Positions 18,212 to 26,785 of a DNA stretch of 64,000 bases are shown in pieces. The position numbers and the translations under genes are program-made. Position 1 is the stretch's first letter; each line of letters opens with the position of its first letter. Below the pieces are notes generated by a model, which saw nothing but the letters and a program-made list of their open reading frames with translations, ran no database searches and was not told the origin of the DNA. Source of the stretch: Mycolicibacter heraklionensis (GTDB lineage: Bacteria; Actinomycetota; Actinomycetes; Mycobacteriales; Mycobacteriaceae); assembly GCF_019645815.1 (NCBI RefSeq), contig NZ_CP080997.1:3414880-3478879 (forward strand), written 5' to 3'.

Positions 18212-19113
18212 GCACACTTCCCGGCCGGGTCAGCATCCGCGAGGTCGCGCTGCGCGACGGCCTGCAGATCGAAGCGCCGATCCCGTTGAGCGCCAAGCTC
18301 GAACTGCTGGCCGCGATCGCCGCCACCGGAGTCCGCGAGGTCGAGGTGACCTCGTTCGTCTCCCCGACCAAAGTCCCGGCCCTCGCTGACGCCGCCGAGC
18401 TGGCCGCCGAACTGTGGCGCTACCCCGAACTGGAGTTCTCCGCACTGGTCGCCAGCCCCGGTGGCGCCGCCCGGGCGGTGGCCGCCGGACTGAAGTCCCT
18501 CGAGTACGTGGTGTGCGCCTCGGATGCCTTCAGCACCGCCAATGTCGGCCGCCCCACGGCGCAGGCCGTCGCCGCCATCACCGACATCGCCGGTATCGCC
18601 CATGATGCCGGCGCGTCGGTCGAGGTCATCATCGCCACCGCGTGGGACTGCCCGTTCGACGGACCGACCGAGCCCGGGCGGGTCACCGATATCGCCTCCT
18701 CGGCAAGCGATTTGGGCGTCGACCGGCTGGCCATCGCCGATACCATCGGCACGGCCACTCCCCGGCGTGTCACCGACCTGATCGCGGCGGTGCAGCCGCT
18801 CATCGGCGACATCCCGCTGGGCGCGCACTTCCACAACACCCGCGGCTCCGGGCTGGCCTGCGCCTACGCGGCGGTGCAGGCGGGAATCACCCGGCTCGAC
18901 GCCTCGGCCGGCGGCCTGGGCGGCTGTCCGTTCGCCCCTGGCGCCACCGGGAACATCGCCACCGAGGACCTCGTCTACCTGCTGAGTGACTGCGGGATCG
19001 ACACCGGTATCGACCTGGATGCCGCCATCGCCGCCGCCGGTGTGGCCAGCACGGTCGTCGGCCACGGGCTGCCCAGCGCCCTGCTGGCAGCCGGAGACCG
19101 GAAGCGGGTCTGA
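18208..19113 (+). CDS. Hydroxymethylglutaryl-CoA lyase-family protein
   Basis: This gene encodes 301 residues. It is a TIM-barrel of the DRE-TIM/HMGL family with the N-terminal metal/substrate motif REVALRDGLQIE, the mid-barrel HFHNTRG, and the HMG-CoA lyase signature GGLGGCPFAPGATGN containing the active-site Cys. The reaction is retro-aldol cleavage of a 3-hydroxy-3-methylacyl-CoA to acetyl-CoA plus a ketoacid. The pairing with a CoA-transferase suggests that a branched 3-hydroxy dicarboxylic acid is activated and cleaved here. TetR follows after 8 bases. Confidence 0.92.
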   Translation: MSTLPGRVSIREVALRDGLQIEAPIPLSAKLELLAAIAATGVREVEVTSFVSPTKVPALADAAELAAELWRYPELEFSALVASPGGAARAVAAGLKSLEYVVCASDAFSTANVGRPTAQAVAAITDIAGIAHDAGASVEVIIATAWDCPFDGPTEPGRVTDIASSASDLGVDRLAIADTIGTATPRRVTDLIAAVQPLIGDIPLGAHFHNTRGSGLACAYAAVQAGITRLDASAGGLGGCPFAPGATGNIATEDLVYLLSDCGIDTGIDLDAAIAAAGVASTVVGHGLPSALLAAGDRKRV

Positions 19114-19121
19114 GCGCCTCG

Positions 19122-19736
19122 ATGTCCACCCAGCGTGAGCTCAGTTCGAAAGGACGCCTGACGCGCGGTGCGATCGAACAGGCCGCCCGAGAACTGTTTG
19201 CCGAACGCGGGTTTCACGGCACCACCCTGGCCGACATCACGTCGTCCGCCGGAAAGTCCACCGCGGTGCTGTACCGGTATTTCCGTGACAAGGAAGACCT
19301 GCTGGCCGCCTTGGCCGAGTCGTTTCTCACCCAGGTGGTCGAGCCGTCCGGACTCAAGATGCGGCTACCGGAGTCCCCGGAGGACACCGAGTTCTTCACG
19401 TCGGTGGTCAGTGCCTACTGGGCCATGTTCAAGCCGAATATCGGCGTCATGATCGCGGTGGCACAGCTGGCCGCCACCAGCGAGCGATTCGCCGCACTGC
19501 AGAACGAGTTCCGCCGGTTCGGCATGGAGATCGTCGCCGCTTCGGTGCGACGCGCACAGCAGCAGGGCTACGGTCTTGATCTCGATGCCGACCACATCGC
19601 GGCAGCCATCGCGCTGCTGTTCGAGAACTTCACCGTGGTGTTCGTCGGCCCGTCGGGGCCGGGATGGCGAATCAGCGATCACGACGCCATCGCCACGCTG
19701 TCGACCATCTGGAGAAAGACCCTGTACGGCCGTTGA
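19122..19736 (+). CDS. TetR-family transcriptional regulator
   Basis: This gene encodes 204 residues. The N-terminal helix-turn-helix domain reads RGAIEQAARELFAERGFHGT then LADITSSAGKSTAVLYRYFRDKEDLLAAL (about residues 14-65). The C-terminal ligand domain has no family I recognise. It is embedded in the catabolic cluster between the lyase and the dehydrogenase. It probably represses the cluster in the absence of a pathway acyl-CoA, acting on the palindrome at 14671 (inference). Confidence 0.9.
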   Translation: MSTQRELSSKGRLTRGAIEQAARELFAERGFHGTTLADITSSAGKSTAVLYRYFRDKEDLLAALAESFLTQVVEPSGLKMRLPESPEDTEFFTSVVSAYWAMFKPNIGVMIAVAQLAATSERFAALQNEFRRFGMEIVAASVRRAQQQGYGLDLDADHIAAAIALLFENFTVVFVGPSGPGWRISDHDAIATLSTIWRKTLYGR

Positions 19737-19760
19737 CCACCCACAACTGAAGGAATCGCC

Positions 19761-21002
19761 ATGGATTTCACACTGCCCGAACACCTTCCCGGGGTGCTCG
19801 CCGAGATGGACGACTTCATCGAGCGCGAGATCGCACCGCTGCAGGCCGAGCACATGCAGTACTTCGACCACCGGCGCGAGTTCGCCCGCACCGACGTGGA
19901 ACGCGGCGGCATCCCGCGACGCGAGTGGGAGGAATTGCTGGATGAGATGCGCCGCCGCGCCGACGCGGCCGGCTGGCTGCGCTACGGGCTGCCGGCATCC
20001 CTGGGCGGCCGCGACGGAACCAACGTCGACATGGCGGTGATCCGGGAACACCTGGCACACAAGGGCCTCGGCCTGCACAACGACCTGCAGGACGAGTCGT
20101 CGATCGTCGGGAACTTCCCGCAGGTGATCATGATGGAGCGGTTCGGCACCGACGAGCAGCGCCGCGAGTTCTCCCAGGCCATGATCACCGGCGAGCGGTC
20201 GATGGCCTTCGGACTGACCGAACCAGACCACGGTTCGGATGCCACGTGGCTGGAAACCCGCGCCGAACTCGACGGCGACACCTGGGTGATCAACGGCGCC
20301 AAACGATTCAACACCGGAGTGCACCGGGCCACCCACGACTTGGTCTTCGCCCGCACATCCGGCGAAGCCGGCTCGGCACGCGGGATCACCGCGTTCCTGG
20401 TGCCCACCGACACACCGGGATTCACCATCCCGTTCTACTGGTGGACCTTCAACATGCCGACCGACCACGGCGAGGTCGAACTGAACAACGTGCGGGTGCC
20501 TGCCGATGCGGTGCTCGGCGAGGTCGACGGCGGGCTGGACGTGGCCCAGACCTTCCTGCACGAAAACCGGATCCGCCAGGCCGCCTCCAGCCTGGGCGCC
20601 GCACAGTATTGCATCGACCGCGCCGCCGAGTACGCGCGGCAACGCATCGTGTTCGGCAAGCCGCTGTCGGTCAACCAGGCGGTGCAGTGGCCGCTGGCCG
20701 AACTGCAGACCGAGGCCCAGATGGTGCGGCTGCTGGTGAACTACGCGGCCTGGCACCTGGACCGCGACCACCACCTGGAGGTCTCCGACAAGGTGTCGAT
20801 GGCCAACTACCGTGCCAACCGGCTGGTGTGCGAGGCCGCCGACCGCGCCATCCAGATCCACGGCGGCGTGGGCTACACCCGCCACGAGCAGTTCGAACAC
20901 ATCTACCGCCACCACCGCCGCTACCGGATCACCGAAGGCGCCGAAGAGATCCAGATCCGCCGGGTCGCGCAGCGACTGTTCGGGTTCGATAGGCGGCCAT
21001 GA
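19761..21002 (+). CDS. Acyl-CoA dehydrogenase (LvaC-like context)
   Basis: This gene encodes 413 residues. Core ACAD motifs are FGLTEPDHGSDATWLETRAELDGDTWVINGAKRFNTG, the FAD-contact region around RQRIVFGKPLSVNQAVQWPLAELQTEAQM, and IHGGVGYTRHEQFEHIYRHHRRYRITEGAEEIQIRRVAQRLFG, with Glu of TEGAEE at the catalytic-base position. The next gene overlaps by 4 bases and is an APH-type kinase, followed by a small partner protein. This trio is the arrangement of LvaC-LvaA-LvaB in levulinate catabolism, where 4-hydroxyacyl-CoA is phosphorylated and isomerised. A role in 4-hydroxyacid catabolism is therefore plausible. Confidence 0.9.
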   Translation: MDFTLPEHLPGVLAEMDDFIEREIAPLQAEHMQYFDHRREFARTDVERGGIPRREWEELLDEMRRRADAAGWLRYGLPASLGGRDGTNVDMAVIREHLAHKGLGLHNDLQDESSIVGNFPQVIMMERFGTDEQRREFSQAMITGERSMAFGLTEPDHGSDATWLETRAELDGDTWVINGAKRFNTGVHRATHDLVFARTSGEAGSARGITAFLVPTDTPGFTIPFYWWTFNMPTDHGEVELNNVRVPADAVLGEVDGGLDVAQTFLHENRIRQAASSLGAAQYCIDRAAEYARQRIVFGKPLSVNQAVQWPLAELQTEAQMVRLLVNYAAWHLDRDHHLEVSDKVSMANYRANRLVCEAADRAIQIHGGVGYTRHEQFEHIYRHHRRYRITEGAEEIQIRRVAQRLFGFDRRP

Positions 21003-21988
21003 AACCGGGTGCGACCACCGATCAGCTCGCCGACCTGCTGGCCGACGTGCTGGCGCCGGAGTTGGGCCCGGTCGTGGTCGAGGACCTGCGGGCCCTGACC
21101 GGCGGCGCCAGCCGGATCACCTGGGCGTTCGACGCCGTTACGGGCACAGGCGAGCGCCGGTCGCTGATTCTGCGCACCGGCCCGCTTGAGGAGCTGCATG
21201 CCAGCATGGAGCTGGAGGCGCACGCGCAGCGTGTCGCAGGCCGGGCCGGCGCCCCGGTGCCGAACGTGCTGATCGCCGATAATTCCGCTGCGGCACTGGG
21301 GAACCCGTACCTGATCTGCGATCTGATCGACGGCGAGACGGTGGTTCGCCGCATCGAGCGCCAGCTCGACGACGCGGGACGCACGCAGCTGCTGCGGCAG
21401 TGCGCGCAGGCGCTGGCCGCCATTCACCGGGCCGACCCGGGCGGCGTCGCATTGAGTGCCGAAGACCAGCTGTCCGCATGCCGCACCCAGCTCGATGCCC
21501 TGCCCGAGACCACGGCGCCCTTCGAGTGGGCGTTGCGACGGCTGGCCGCCGATCGCCCACCGCCGGTGCCGGCGCAGCTGGTCCACGGCGATTTCCGGAT
21601 GGGCAACCTCATGGTCTCCGGCCGCGGTGATCTGGCCGCCGTGCTGGACTGGGAGCTGGTGCACCTGGGCGACGGGTGTGAGGACCTGGCCTGGTTCTGC
21701 CTGCGGGCCTGGCGGTTCGGTGCGCCGCTCGAGCGCGCCGCCGGTGGACTCGGCGGTATCGACGCCTTTCTGGCCGCCTATGAACAAGCCACCGGCGGGA
21801 ATGTCAATCCGGATCGGTTCGACTGGTGGCTGCTGCTGGGCACGCTGCGATGGGGCATCATCTGCCGCTACCAGGCACAGCGTCACCTGAGCGGCCAAAC
21901 CCGTTCGGTGGAACTGGCGACCATCGGCCGGCGGGTCTCCGAAACCGAATGGGACCTGCTGCGCCTGCTCGACGGAGTCCGGCCGTGA
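20999..21988 (+). CDS. APH-family kinase, probable acyl-CoA hydroxyl kinase (LvaA-like)
   Basis: This gene encodes 329 residues. The protein kinase-like phosphotransferase fold is shown by SRITWAFDAV near the N-terminus, the catalytic loop VHGDFRMGN and the metal-binding VLDWELVHLGD. Family members annotated as aminoglycoside phosphotransferases often act on metabolites. When adjacent to or fused with an ACAD (bacterial LvaA, vertebrate ACAD10/11) they phosphorylate 4-hydroxyacyl-CoA. Overlaps with both neighbours (ATGA upstream, GTGA downstream) support a functional unit. A resistance role is unlikely in this context. Confidence 0.88.
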   Translation: MKPGATTDQLADLLADVLAPELGPVVVEDLRALTGGASRITWAFDAVTGTGERRSLILRTGPLEELHASMELEAHAQRVAGRAGAPVPNVLIADNSAAALGNPYLICDLIDGETVVRRIERQLDDAGRTQLLRQCAQALAAIHRADPGGVALSAEDQLSACRTQLDALPETTAPFEWALRRLAADRPPPVPAQLVHGDFRMGNLMVSGRGDLAAVLDWELVHLGDGCEDLAWFCLRAWRFGAPLERAAGGLGGIDAFLAAYEQATGGNVNPDRFDWWLLLGTLRWGIICRYQAQRHLSGQTRSVELATIGRRVSETEWDLLRLLDGVRP

Positions 21989-22335
21989 GCACCGGGGGCC
22001 GCCGCCCCACCGCGGCCGAACTCGTCGCCGCGGTCACCGAATTCCTGGACACGGCGGTGGTGAATCGCGACGGGAATGCCGCCACCGACGGCCAGGTCAG
22101 GTTCCACGCCCGGGTAGCGGCCAACGCGCTGCGCATCGTCGAACGGGAGTTACGCGACACCACCGGCGGCGTCGTCGCCGACGCACTGGCGAGACTGGGT
22201 TTCGCCGACGAGGCAGGGCTGGCCGCCGCCATCCGGGCCGGTGACCTTGACGATCGGCCCGAGGCGCTCACCGCCTGCCTGTACACCCTGGTGGAGCATC
22301 GACTGGCGATCGACCATCCGGGGTATGCCCAGTAG
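21985..22335 (+). CDS. Small conserved protein downstream of the kinase (DUF6285 / LvaB-like)
   Basis: This gene encodes 116 residues from GTG 21985, overlapping the kinase stop. It is mostly helical: RPTAAELVAAVTEFLDTAV, RFHARVAANALRIVERELRD, EALTACLYTLVEHRLAIDHPGY. Small proteins of this type accompany LvaA-type kinases; LvaB in Pseudomonas putida is required for kinase function, and I recall the domain as DUF6285. It probably binds and stabilises the kinase (inference). It is the last gene of the 14.7-22.3 kb cluster. Confidence 0.82.
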   Translation: MSTGGRRPTAAELVAAVTEFLDTAVVNRDGNAATDGQVRFHARVAANALRIVERELRDTTGGVVADALARLGFADEAGLAAAIRAGDLDDRPEALTACLYTLVEHRLAIDHPGYAQ

Positions 22336-22422
22336 CCGCTAGAGTGCCTGCGCGACAATCACTTCGACGGTGCTGCTCCAAACCCGATGTATCGGTGCGA
22401 CCTGCGCAGTAGCATCTGGACC

Positions 22423-22827
22423 GTGTCCGACTCCAATGCCGCGCTGCGAATCCTTGTCTACAGTGACGACGCCGCTACCCGCGCACGGGTTACCACCGCG
22501 TTGGGCAAGCAGCTGCACCCGGACCTACCGGAGCTGAGTTATGTCGAGGTGGCAACCGAGCCGATGGTGATCCGGCAGATGGACGCCGGTGGAATCGACC
22601 TGGCCATCCTGGACGGGGAAGCCACCCCGGCCGGCGGGATGGGCATCTGCAAACAGCTCAAAGACGAGATCACGCCGTGCCCGCCGATCGTGGTGCTGAC
22701 CGGCCGCGCCGACGACGTCTGGCTGGCCAAATGGTCGCACGCCGACGCCGCGGTGGCCCACCCGATTGACCCCATGGAGTTGAGCCATGCGGTGCTGGGT
22801 CTGCTGCGCACGCCGACGGGTAGTTAG
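22423..22827 (+). CDS. Orphan receiver-domain protein (Rv3143-like) upstream of nuo
   Basis: This gene encodes 134 residues from GTG 22423 (MSDSNAALRILVYSDD). An ATG at 22387 would add 12 poorly supported residues. It is a stand-alone response-regulator receiver domain with no output domain: acidic pair Asp15-Asp16, phospho-acceptor Asp64 in AILDGEATPAGGMG, and Thr93 in VVLTGR. The conserved Lys of the KP motif is replaced by His (AHPID, residue 113). No histidine kinase is nearby. The same gene precedes nuoA in M. tuberculosis, so a role linked to respiration is likely but unproven. Confidence 0.88.
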   Translation: MSDSNAALRILVYSDDAATRARVTTALGKQLHPDLPELSYVEVATEPMVIRQMDAGGIDLAILDGEATPAGGMGICKQLKDEITPCPPIVVLTGRADDVWLAKWSHADAAVAHPIDPMELSHAVLGLLRTPTGS

Positions 22828-22995
22828 GTAAGCCTCAGCCGCGAATTGCGCGAATTCGCCTGTCGCCGTTACCGCTACAGGTGATACCCGTCACAGTTGT
22901 CGGCAATTTCGGATTCTTCCCAACCGCCCCGTGGCAGCGGGCTAGGCTGTGCCTGAAGTCACATCGGTGCCCGGAAGGGAACTACGTCACTGAGC

Positions 22996-23373
22996 ATGAA
23001 CCTGTACCTGCCGATCCTGGTCCTCGCCGCGCTCGCCGCCGGTTTCGCCGTATTTTCCGTGGTCGCCACCGCCCTGGTGGGTCCCTCGCGGTACAACCGG
23101 TCGAAACTGGAAGCCTACGAGTGCGGCATCGAGCCCACAGACCAGCCGGTCAGCGGGCCGCACGCCCCGCCCGGGCAGCGATTCCCGGTGAAGTACTACC
23201 TGACCGCGATGCTGTTCATCGTCTTCGACATCGAGATCGTATTTCTCTACCCCTGGGCGGTTGCCTTCGACGGGCTCGGGGTGTTCGCGCTCATCGAAAT
23301 GGTGCTGTTCGCCGTCGTCGTCTTCGTCGCCTACGCCTACGTCTGGCGCCGCGGCGGCCTGAATTGGGATTGA
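22996..23373 (+). CDS. nuoA: NADH-quinone oxidoreductase subunit A
   Basis: This gene encodes 125 residues. It is a membrane subunit of complex I with three helices, the conserved AYECGIEP loop near residue 41 and KYYLTAMLFIVFDIEIVFLYPWA in the second helix, which carries the acidic residues of the family. A GGAAGGGA element about 15 bases upstream and the 168-base gap after the receiver gene mark the operon start. It is the first of fourteen contiguous nuo genes. Confidence 0.97.
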   Translation: MNLYLPILVLAALAAGFAVFSVVATALVGPSRYNRSKLEAYECGIEPTDQPVSGPHAPPGQRFPVKYYLTAMLFIVFDIEIVFLYPWAVAFDGLGVFALIEMVLFAVVVFVAYAYVWRRGGLNWD

Positions 23374-23395
23374 GTGGGAGTAGGCGGGCTTACAC

Positions 23396-23950
23396 ATGGG
23401 ATTAGAAGAGCAGCTCCCGAGCGGTCTCCTGTTGTCCACCGTGGAAGACCTGGCCGGGTACTTCCGCACCGGGTCACTGTGGCCGGCGACCTTCGGCCTG
23501 GCCTGTTGCGCGATCGAGATGATGTCGACGATGGCGCCGGACTATGACCTGTCCCGCTTCGGGATGGAGGTGTTCCGGGCCTCCCCACGCCAGGCTGATC
23601 TGATGATCGTGGCCGGTCGGGTCAGCCAGAAGATGGCACCGGTGCTGCGCCAGATCTACGACCAGATGGTGGAACCCAAATGGGTGCTGTCGATGGGGGT
23701 GTGCGCGTCGTCGGGCGGAATGTTCAACAACTACGCGATCGTGCAGGGGGTGGACCATGTCGTCCCGGTCGACATCTACCTGCCCGGCTGCCCGCCCCGG
23801 CCGGAGATGCTGATGTACGCAATCCTCAAGCTGCACGAGAAGATTCGCTCAATGCCCTTGGGCGCCAACCGGGAACAGGTGATCACCGCGACCGAACAGG
23901 CGGCCCTGTCGGCGCCCTCCACCTGGGAGCTGAGGGGGTTGCTGCGGTGA
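23396..23950 (+). CDS. nuoB: NADH-quinone oxidoreductase subunit B
   Basis: This gene encodes 184 residues. It carries the N2 [4Fe-4S] cluster that reduces quinone. The four ligands are visible as the tandem pair Cys37-Cys38 ([10 protein letters not shown]), Cys103 (MGVCASSGG) and Cys132 ([10 protein letters not shown]). It has a peripheral position at the junction with the membrane arm. Its stop overlaps the GTG start of nuoC. Confidence 0.98.
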   Translation: MGLEEQLPSGLLLSTVEDLAGYFRTGSLWPATFGLACCAIEMMSTMAPDYDLSRFGMEVFRASPRQADLMIVAGRVSQKMAPVLRQIYDQMVEPKWVLSMGVCASSGGMFNNYAIVQGVDHVVPVDIYLPGCPPRPEMLMYAILKLHEKIRSMPLGANREQVITATEQAALSAPSTWELRGLLR

Positions 23951-24642
23951 GCGAGGCCAGCGGCGAGGGCCGAAACGGCCCCGAAGACGTGATCAAGGTC
24001 CGCCACGGTCTGTTCGGCGCGACGGGCAGCGGCGACACATCCGGATACGGGCGCCTCGTGACCGAGGCCGCACTACCCGGAGAGACCCCACGGCCCTACG
24101 GCGGGTACTTCGACGAGCTCGTCGACACCCTCACCGCTGCCCTGCAGCGCAACGGAATCGAATTCGCCGACGCCATCGAGAAAGTGGTGGTGTATCGCGA
24201 CGAGCTGACGCTGTACATCCGTCGCGCGCAACTGCCGGCGGTGGCCCAGCTGCTGCGGGATGAGCCGGAGCTGCGCTTCGAACTGAGCCTCGGGGTCTCG
24301 GGCGTGCATTACCCCGGTGACACCGACCGCGAGTTGCACGCGGTCTACCCGTTGCGATCCATCACCCACAACCGCCGTGTGCGCTTGGAAGTCGCTGCGC
24401 CTGACGCAGATCCGCACATTCCGTCACTGTTCGCCGTCTACCCCACCACGGACTGGCATGAGCGGGAGACCTACGACTTCTTCGGGATCATCTTCGACGG
24501 CCACCCCTCGCTGACCCGGATCGAGATGCCCGACGACTGGCACGGCCACCCGCAGCGCAAGGACTATCCGTTGGGCGGCATCCCGGTCGAGTACAAGGGC
24601 GCGCAGATACCGCCGCCGGACCAGCGGAGGGCTTACAAGTAA
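23947..24642 (+). CDS. nuoC: NADH-quinone oxidoreductase subunit C
   Basis: This gene encodes 231 residues from GTG 23947, overlapping nuoB by 4 bases; the open frame reaches further upstream into nuoB. It contains the 30-kDa subunit signature ([27 protein letters not shown]) and [14 protein letters not shown]. It is a peripheral-arm subunit that packs against NuoB and NuoD. The first 45 residues ([20 protein letters not shown]...) are an actinobacterial-type extension. Confidence 0.97.
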   Translation: MSEASGEGRNGPEDVIKVRHGLFGATGSGDTSGYGRLVTEAALPGETPRPYGGYFDELVDTLTAALQRNGIEFADAIEKVVVYRDELTLYIRRAQLPAVAQLLRDEPELRFELSLGVSGVHYPGDTDRELHAVYPLRSITHNRRVRLEVAAPDADPHIPSLFAVYPTTDWHERETYDFFGIIFDGHPSLTRIEMPDDWHGHPQRKDYPLGGIPVEYKGAQIPPPDQRRAYK

Positions 24643-25946
24643 TGAGCACCGACACGCCGCACACCGTCCTGAATGTCGGTGGGCAGGAATGGGATCAGGT
24701 GGTCGAGGCCGCCAAGGCCGCGGACCCCGGCGAACGCATCGTCGTCAACATGGGACCCCAGCACCCGTCGACACACGGCGTGTTGCGACTGATCCTGGAA
24801 CTCGAGGGCGAGACAGTGACCGAAGCCCGTTGCGGCATCGGCTATCTGCACACCGGCATCGAGAAAAACCTGGAAAGCCGCTACTGGACCCAGGGCGTCA
24901 CGTTCGTGACCCGGATGGACTACCTGTCGCCGTTCTTCAACGAGACCGCCTACTGCCTCGGTGTGGAGAAGCTGCTCGACATCACCGACGACATCCCCGA
25001 GCGCGCCAGCGTCATCCGGGTTTTGATGATGGAGCTCAACCGGATGTCCTCGCATCTGGTTGCGCTCGCGACCGGCGGCATGGAGCTCGGCGCGCTTTCG
25101 GTGATGCTGTTCGGTTTCCGGGAACGCGAACTGGTGCTTGACATTTTCGAGGCGATCACCGGTCTGCGGATGAACCACCAGTACGTCCGGCCCGGCGGGG
25201 TGTCAGTGGATCTGCCCGACGACGCGGTCCCCATGATTCGCGACTTCCTCAAGCTGATGCCCAAGCGGCTCAAGGATATCGAGGACCTGCTCACCGAGAA
25301 CTACATCTGGAAGGCCCGCACCAAGGGCGTGGGCTACCTGGACCTGACCGGGTGCATGGCGCTGGGCATCACCGGTCCGGTGCTGCGCTCGACGGGCCTG
25401 CCCTACGACGTGCGACGTGCCGAGCCCTACTGCGGCTACCAAGACTACGAGTTCGAGGTGATCACCGATGACGGCTGTGATGCCTACGGCCGCTACCTGA
25501 TCCGCATCGCAGAGATCAAGGAGTCCCTGAAAATCGTCGAACAGTGTCTGGACAAGCTGCGGCCCGGGCCGGTGATGGTCTCCGACCGCAAGATCGCCTG
25601 GCCGGCCGACCTGACCATCGGCCCGGACGGGCAGGGCAACTCTCGTGAGCACATCGGCTGGATCATGGGCCACTCGATGGAAGGGCTGATCCACCACTTC
25701 AAGCGAGTCACCGAAGATCTGTGGGTGCCGCCGGGGCAGGTGTTCGTCTCGGTCGAGTCGCCTCGCGGCGAACTGGGGGTGCACATGGTCAGCGACGGCG
25801 GTACCCGGCCCTACCGGGTGCACTACCGGGACCCGTCGTTCACCAACCTGCAGGCGGTGGCCGCGATGAGCGAGGGCGGGCTGATCGCCGACGTGATCGC
25901 CGCGGTCGCCAGCATCGACCCGGTCATGGGCGGGGTGGACCGGTGA
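24642..25946 (+). CDS. nuoD: NADH-quinone oxidoreductase subunit D
   Basis: This gene encodes 434 residues. Its ATG shares the last A of the nuoC stop. This is the 49-kDa subunit that lines the quinone-binding site. Family motifs are [14 protein letters not shown] near residue 40, [11 protein letters not shown] and [12 protein letters not shown]. The quinone-site His and Tyr regions are present. It is fused to nothing else, unlike the NuoCD fusion of E. coli. Confidence 0.98.
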   Translation: MSTDTPHTVLNVGGQEWDQVVEAAKAADPGERIVVNMGPQHPSTHGVLRLILELEGETVTEARCGIGYLHTGIEKNLESRYWTQGVTFVTRMDYLSPFFNETAYCLGVEKLLDITDDIPERASVIRVLMMELNRMSSHLVALATGGMELGALSVMLFGFRERELVLDIFEAITGLRMNHQYVRPGGVSVDLPDDAVPMIRDFLKLMPKRLKDIEDLLTENYIWKARTKGVGYLDLTGCMALGITGPVLRSTGLPYDVRRAEPYCGYQDYEFEVITDDGCDAYGRYLIRIAEIKESLKIVEQCLDKLRPGPVMVSDRKIAWPADLTIGPDGQGNSREHIGWIMGHSMEGLIHHFKRVTEDLWVPPGQVFVSVESPRGELGVHMVSDGGTRPYRVHYRDPSFTNLQAVAAMSEGGLIADVIAAVASIDPVMGGVDR

Positions 25947-26785
25947 GCGCGCCGGGCGGCGAGATCGACAAGGCCGGCGTCAACAAGACCGGGCGCGGCC
26001 GGTTGATGCCGCCCACCGCCGGGACCGACGGCAAGCGAATCTTCCTGCAGCTGGGCCGCCAGCCCGAAGAACCCAATCAGTTCAACCACCCGGGCGCCCC
26101 CACCACCTACTCACCCGAGGTGCGAGCCCGGCTCGAGGCCGACGCCAAGGAGATCATCGGCCGCTACCCGCAGCCGCGCTCGGCGATCCTGCCGCTGCTG
26201 CACCTGGTGCAGTCGCAGGACACCTACGTCACCCCGGCCGGCCTGTCGTTCGTCGCGGAGCTGCTCGGGCTGACCAGCGCCGACGTCGCCGGGGTCGCGT
26301 CGTTCTATTCGATGTACCGGCGTGATCCCACCGGTAAGTACCTGGTCGGCGTCTGCACCAACACGCTGTGCGCGGTGATGGGCGGCGACGCCATCTACGA
26401 CGGCCTCAAGGAGCACCTGGGCGTCGGCAACGATCAGACCACTGCGGACGGGTCGGTCACCCTGCAGCACATCGAGTGCAACGCCGCGTGCGACTACGCA
26501 CCGGTGGTGATGGTCAACTGGGAGTTCTTCGACAACCAGACCCCGGAATCGGCGCGCGAACTGGTCGACAAATTGCGCGACGACGCCGAGGTACGGCCCA
26601 CCCGCGGGATGCCGCTGTGCAGTTTCGCGGCAACCGAACGGATTCTCGCCGGCTTCCCCGACGAACGCTCCGACGACGGCCAAGGCGGTGCCGGCGCGGC
26701 GACGCTGGCCGGCCTGCAGGTGGCGCGCGAGCACGGGATGACGGCTCCGGAGCCGGGCAGCAACGCCGATAGGGGTGCGAAATGA
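25943..26785 (+). CDS. nuoE: NADH-quinone oxidoreductase subunit E
   Basis: This gene encodes 280 residues from GTG 25943, overlapping the nuoD stop. It is a thioredoxin-like [2Fe-2S] (N1a) subunit of the NADH-dehydrogenase module. Ligands are Cys138 and Cys143 ([13 protein letters not shown]) and Cys179 and Cys183 ([11 protein letters not shown]). It is longer than the typical 165-250 residues because of an N-terminal extension of about 50 residues and a low-complexity tail after residue 235 ([14 protein letters not shown]...). Confidence 0.96.
   Translation: MSAPGGEIDKAGVNKTGRGRLMPPTAGTDGKRIFLQLGRQPEEPNQFNHPGAPTTYSPEVRARLEADAKEIIGRYPQPRSAILPLLHLVQSQDTYVTPAGLSFVAELLGLTSADVAGVASFYSMYRRDPTGKYLVGVCTNTLCAVMGGDAIYDGLKEHLGVGNDQTTADGSVTLQHIECNAACDYAPVVMVNWEFFDNQTPESARELVDKLRDDAEVRPTRGMPLCSFAATERILAGFPDERSDDGQGGAGAATLAGLQVAREHGMTAPEPGSNADRGAK

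Noticed and set aside
20999..21988. Aminoglycoside resistance gene
   Set aside because: The APH fold is present, but the overlap with an acyl-CoA dehydrogenase and an LvaB-like gene points to a metabolic kinase.
22824..22842. Sequence TTAGGTAAGCCTCAGCC resembling an IdeR iron box before nuoA
   Set aside because: Only about 12 of 19 positions fit the consensus I know, the second half is poor, and it overlaps the receiver gene stop codon.
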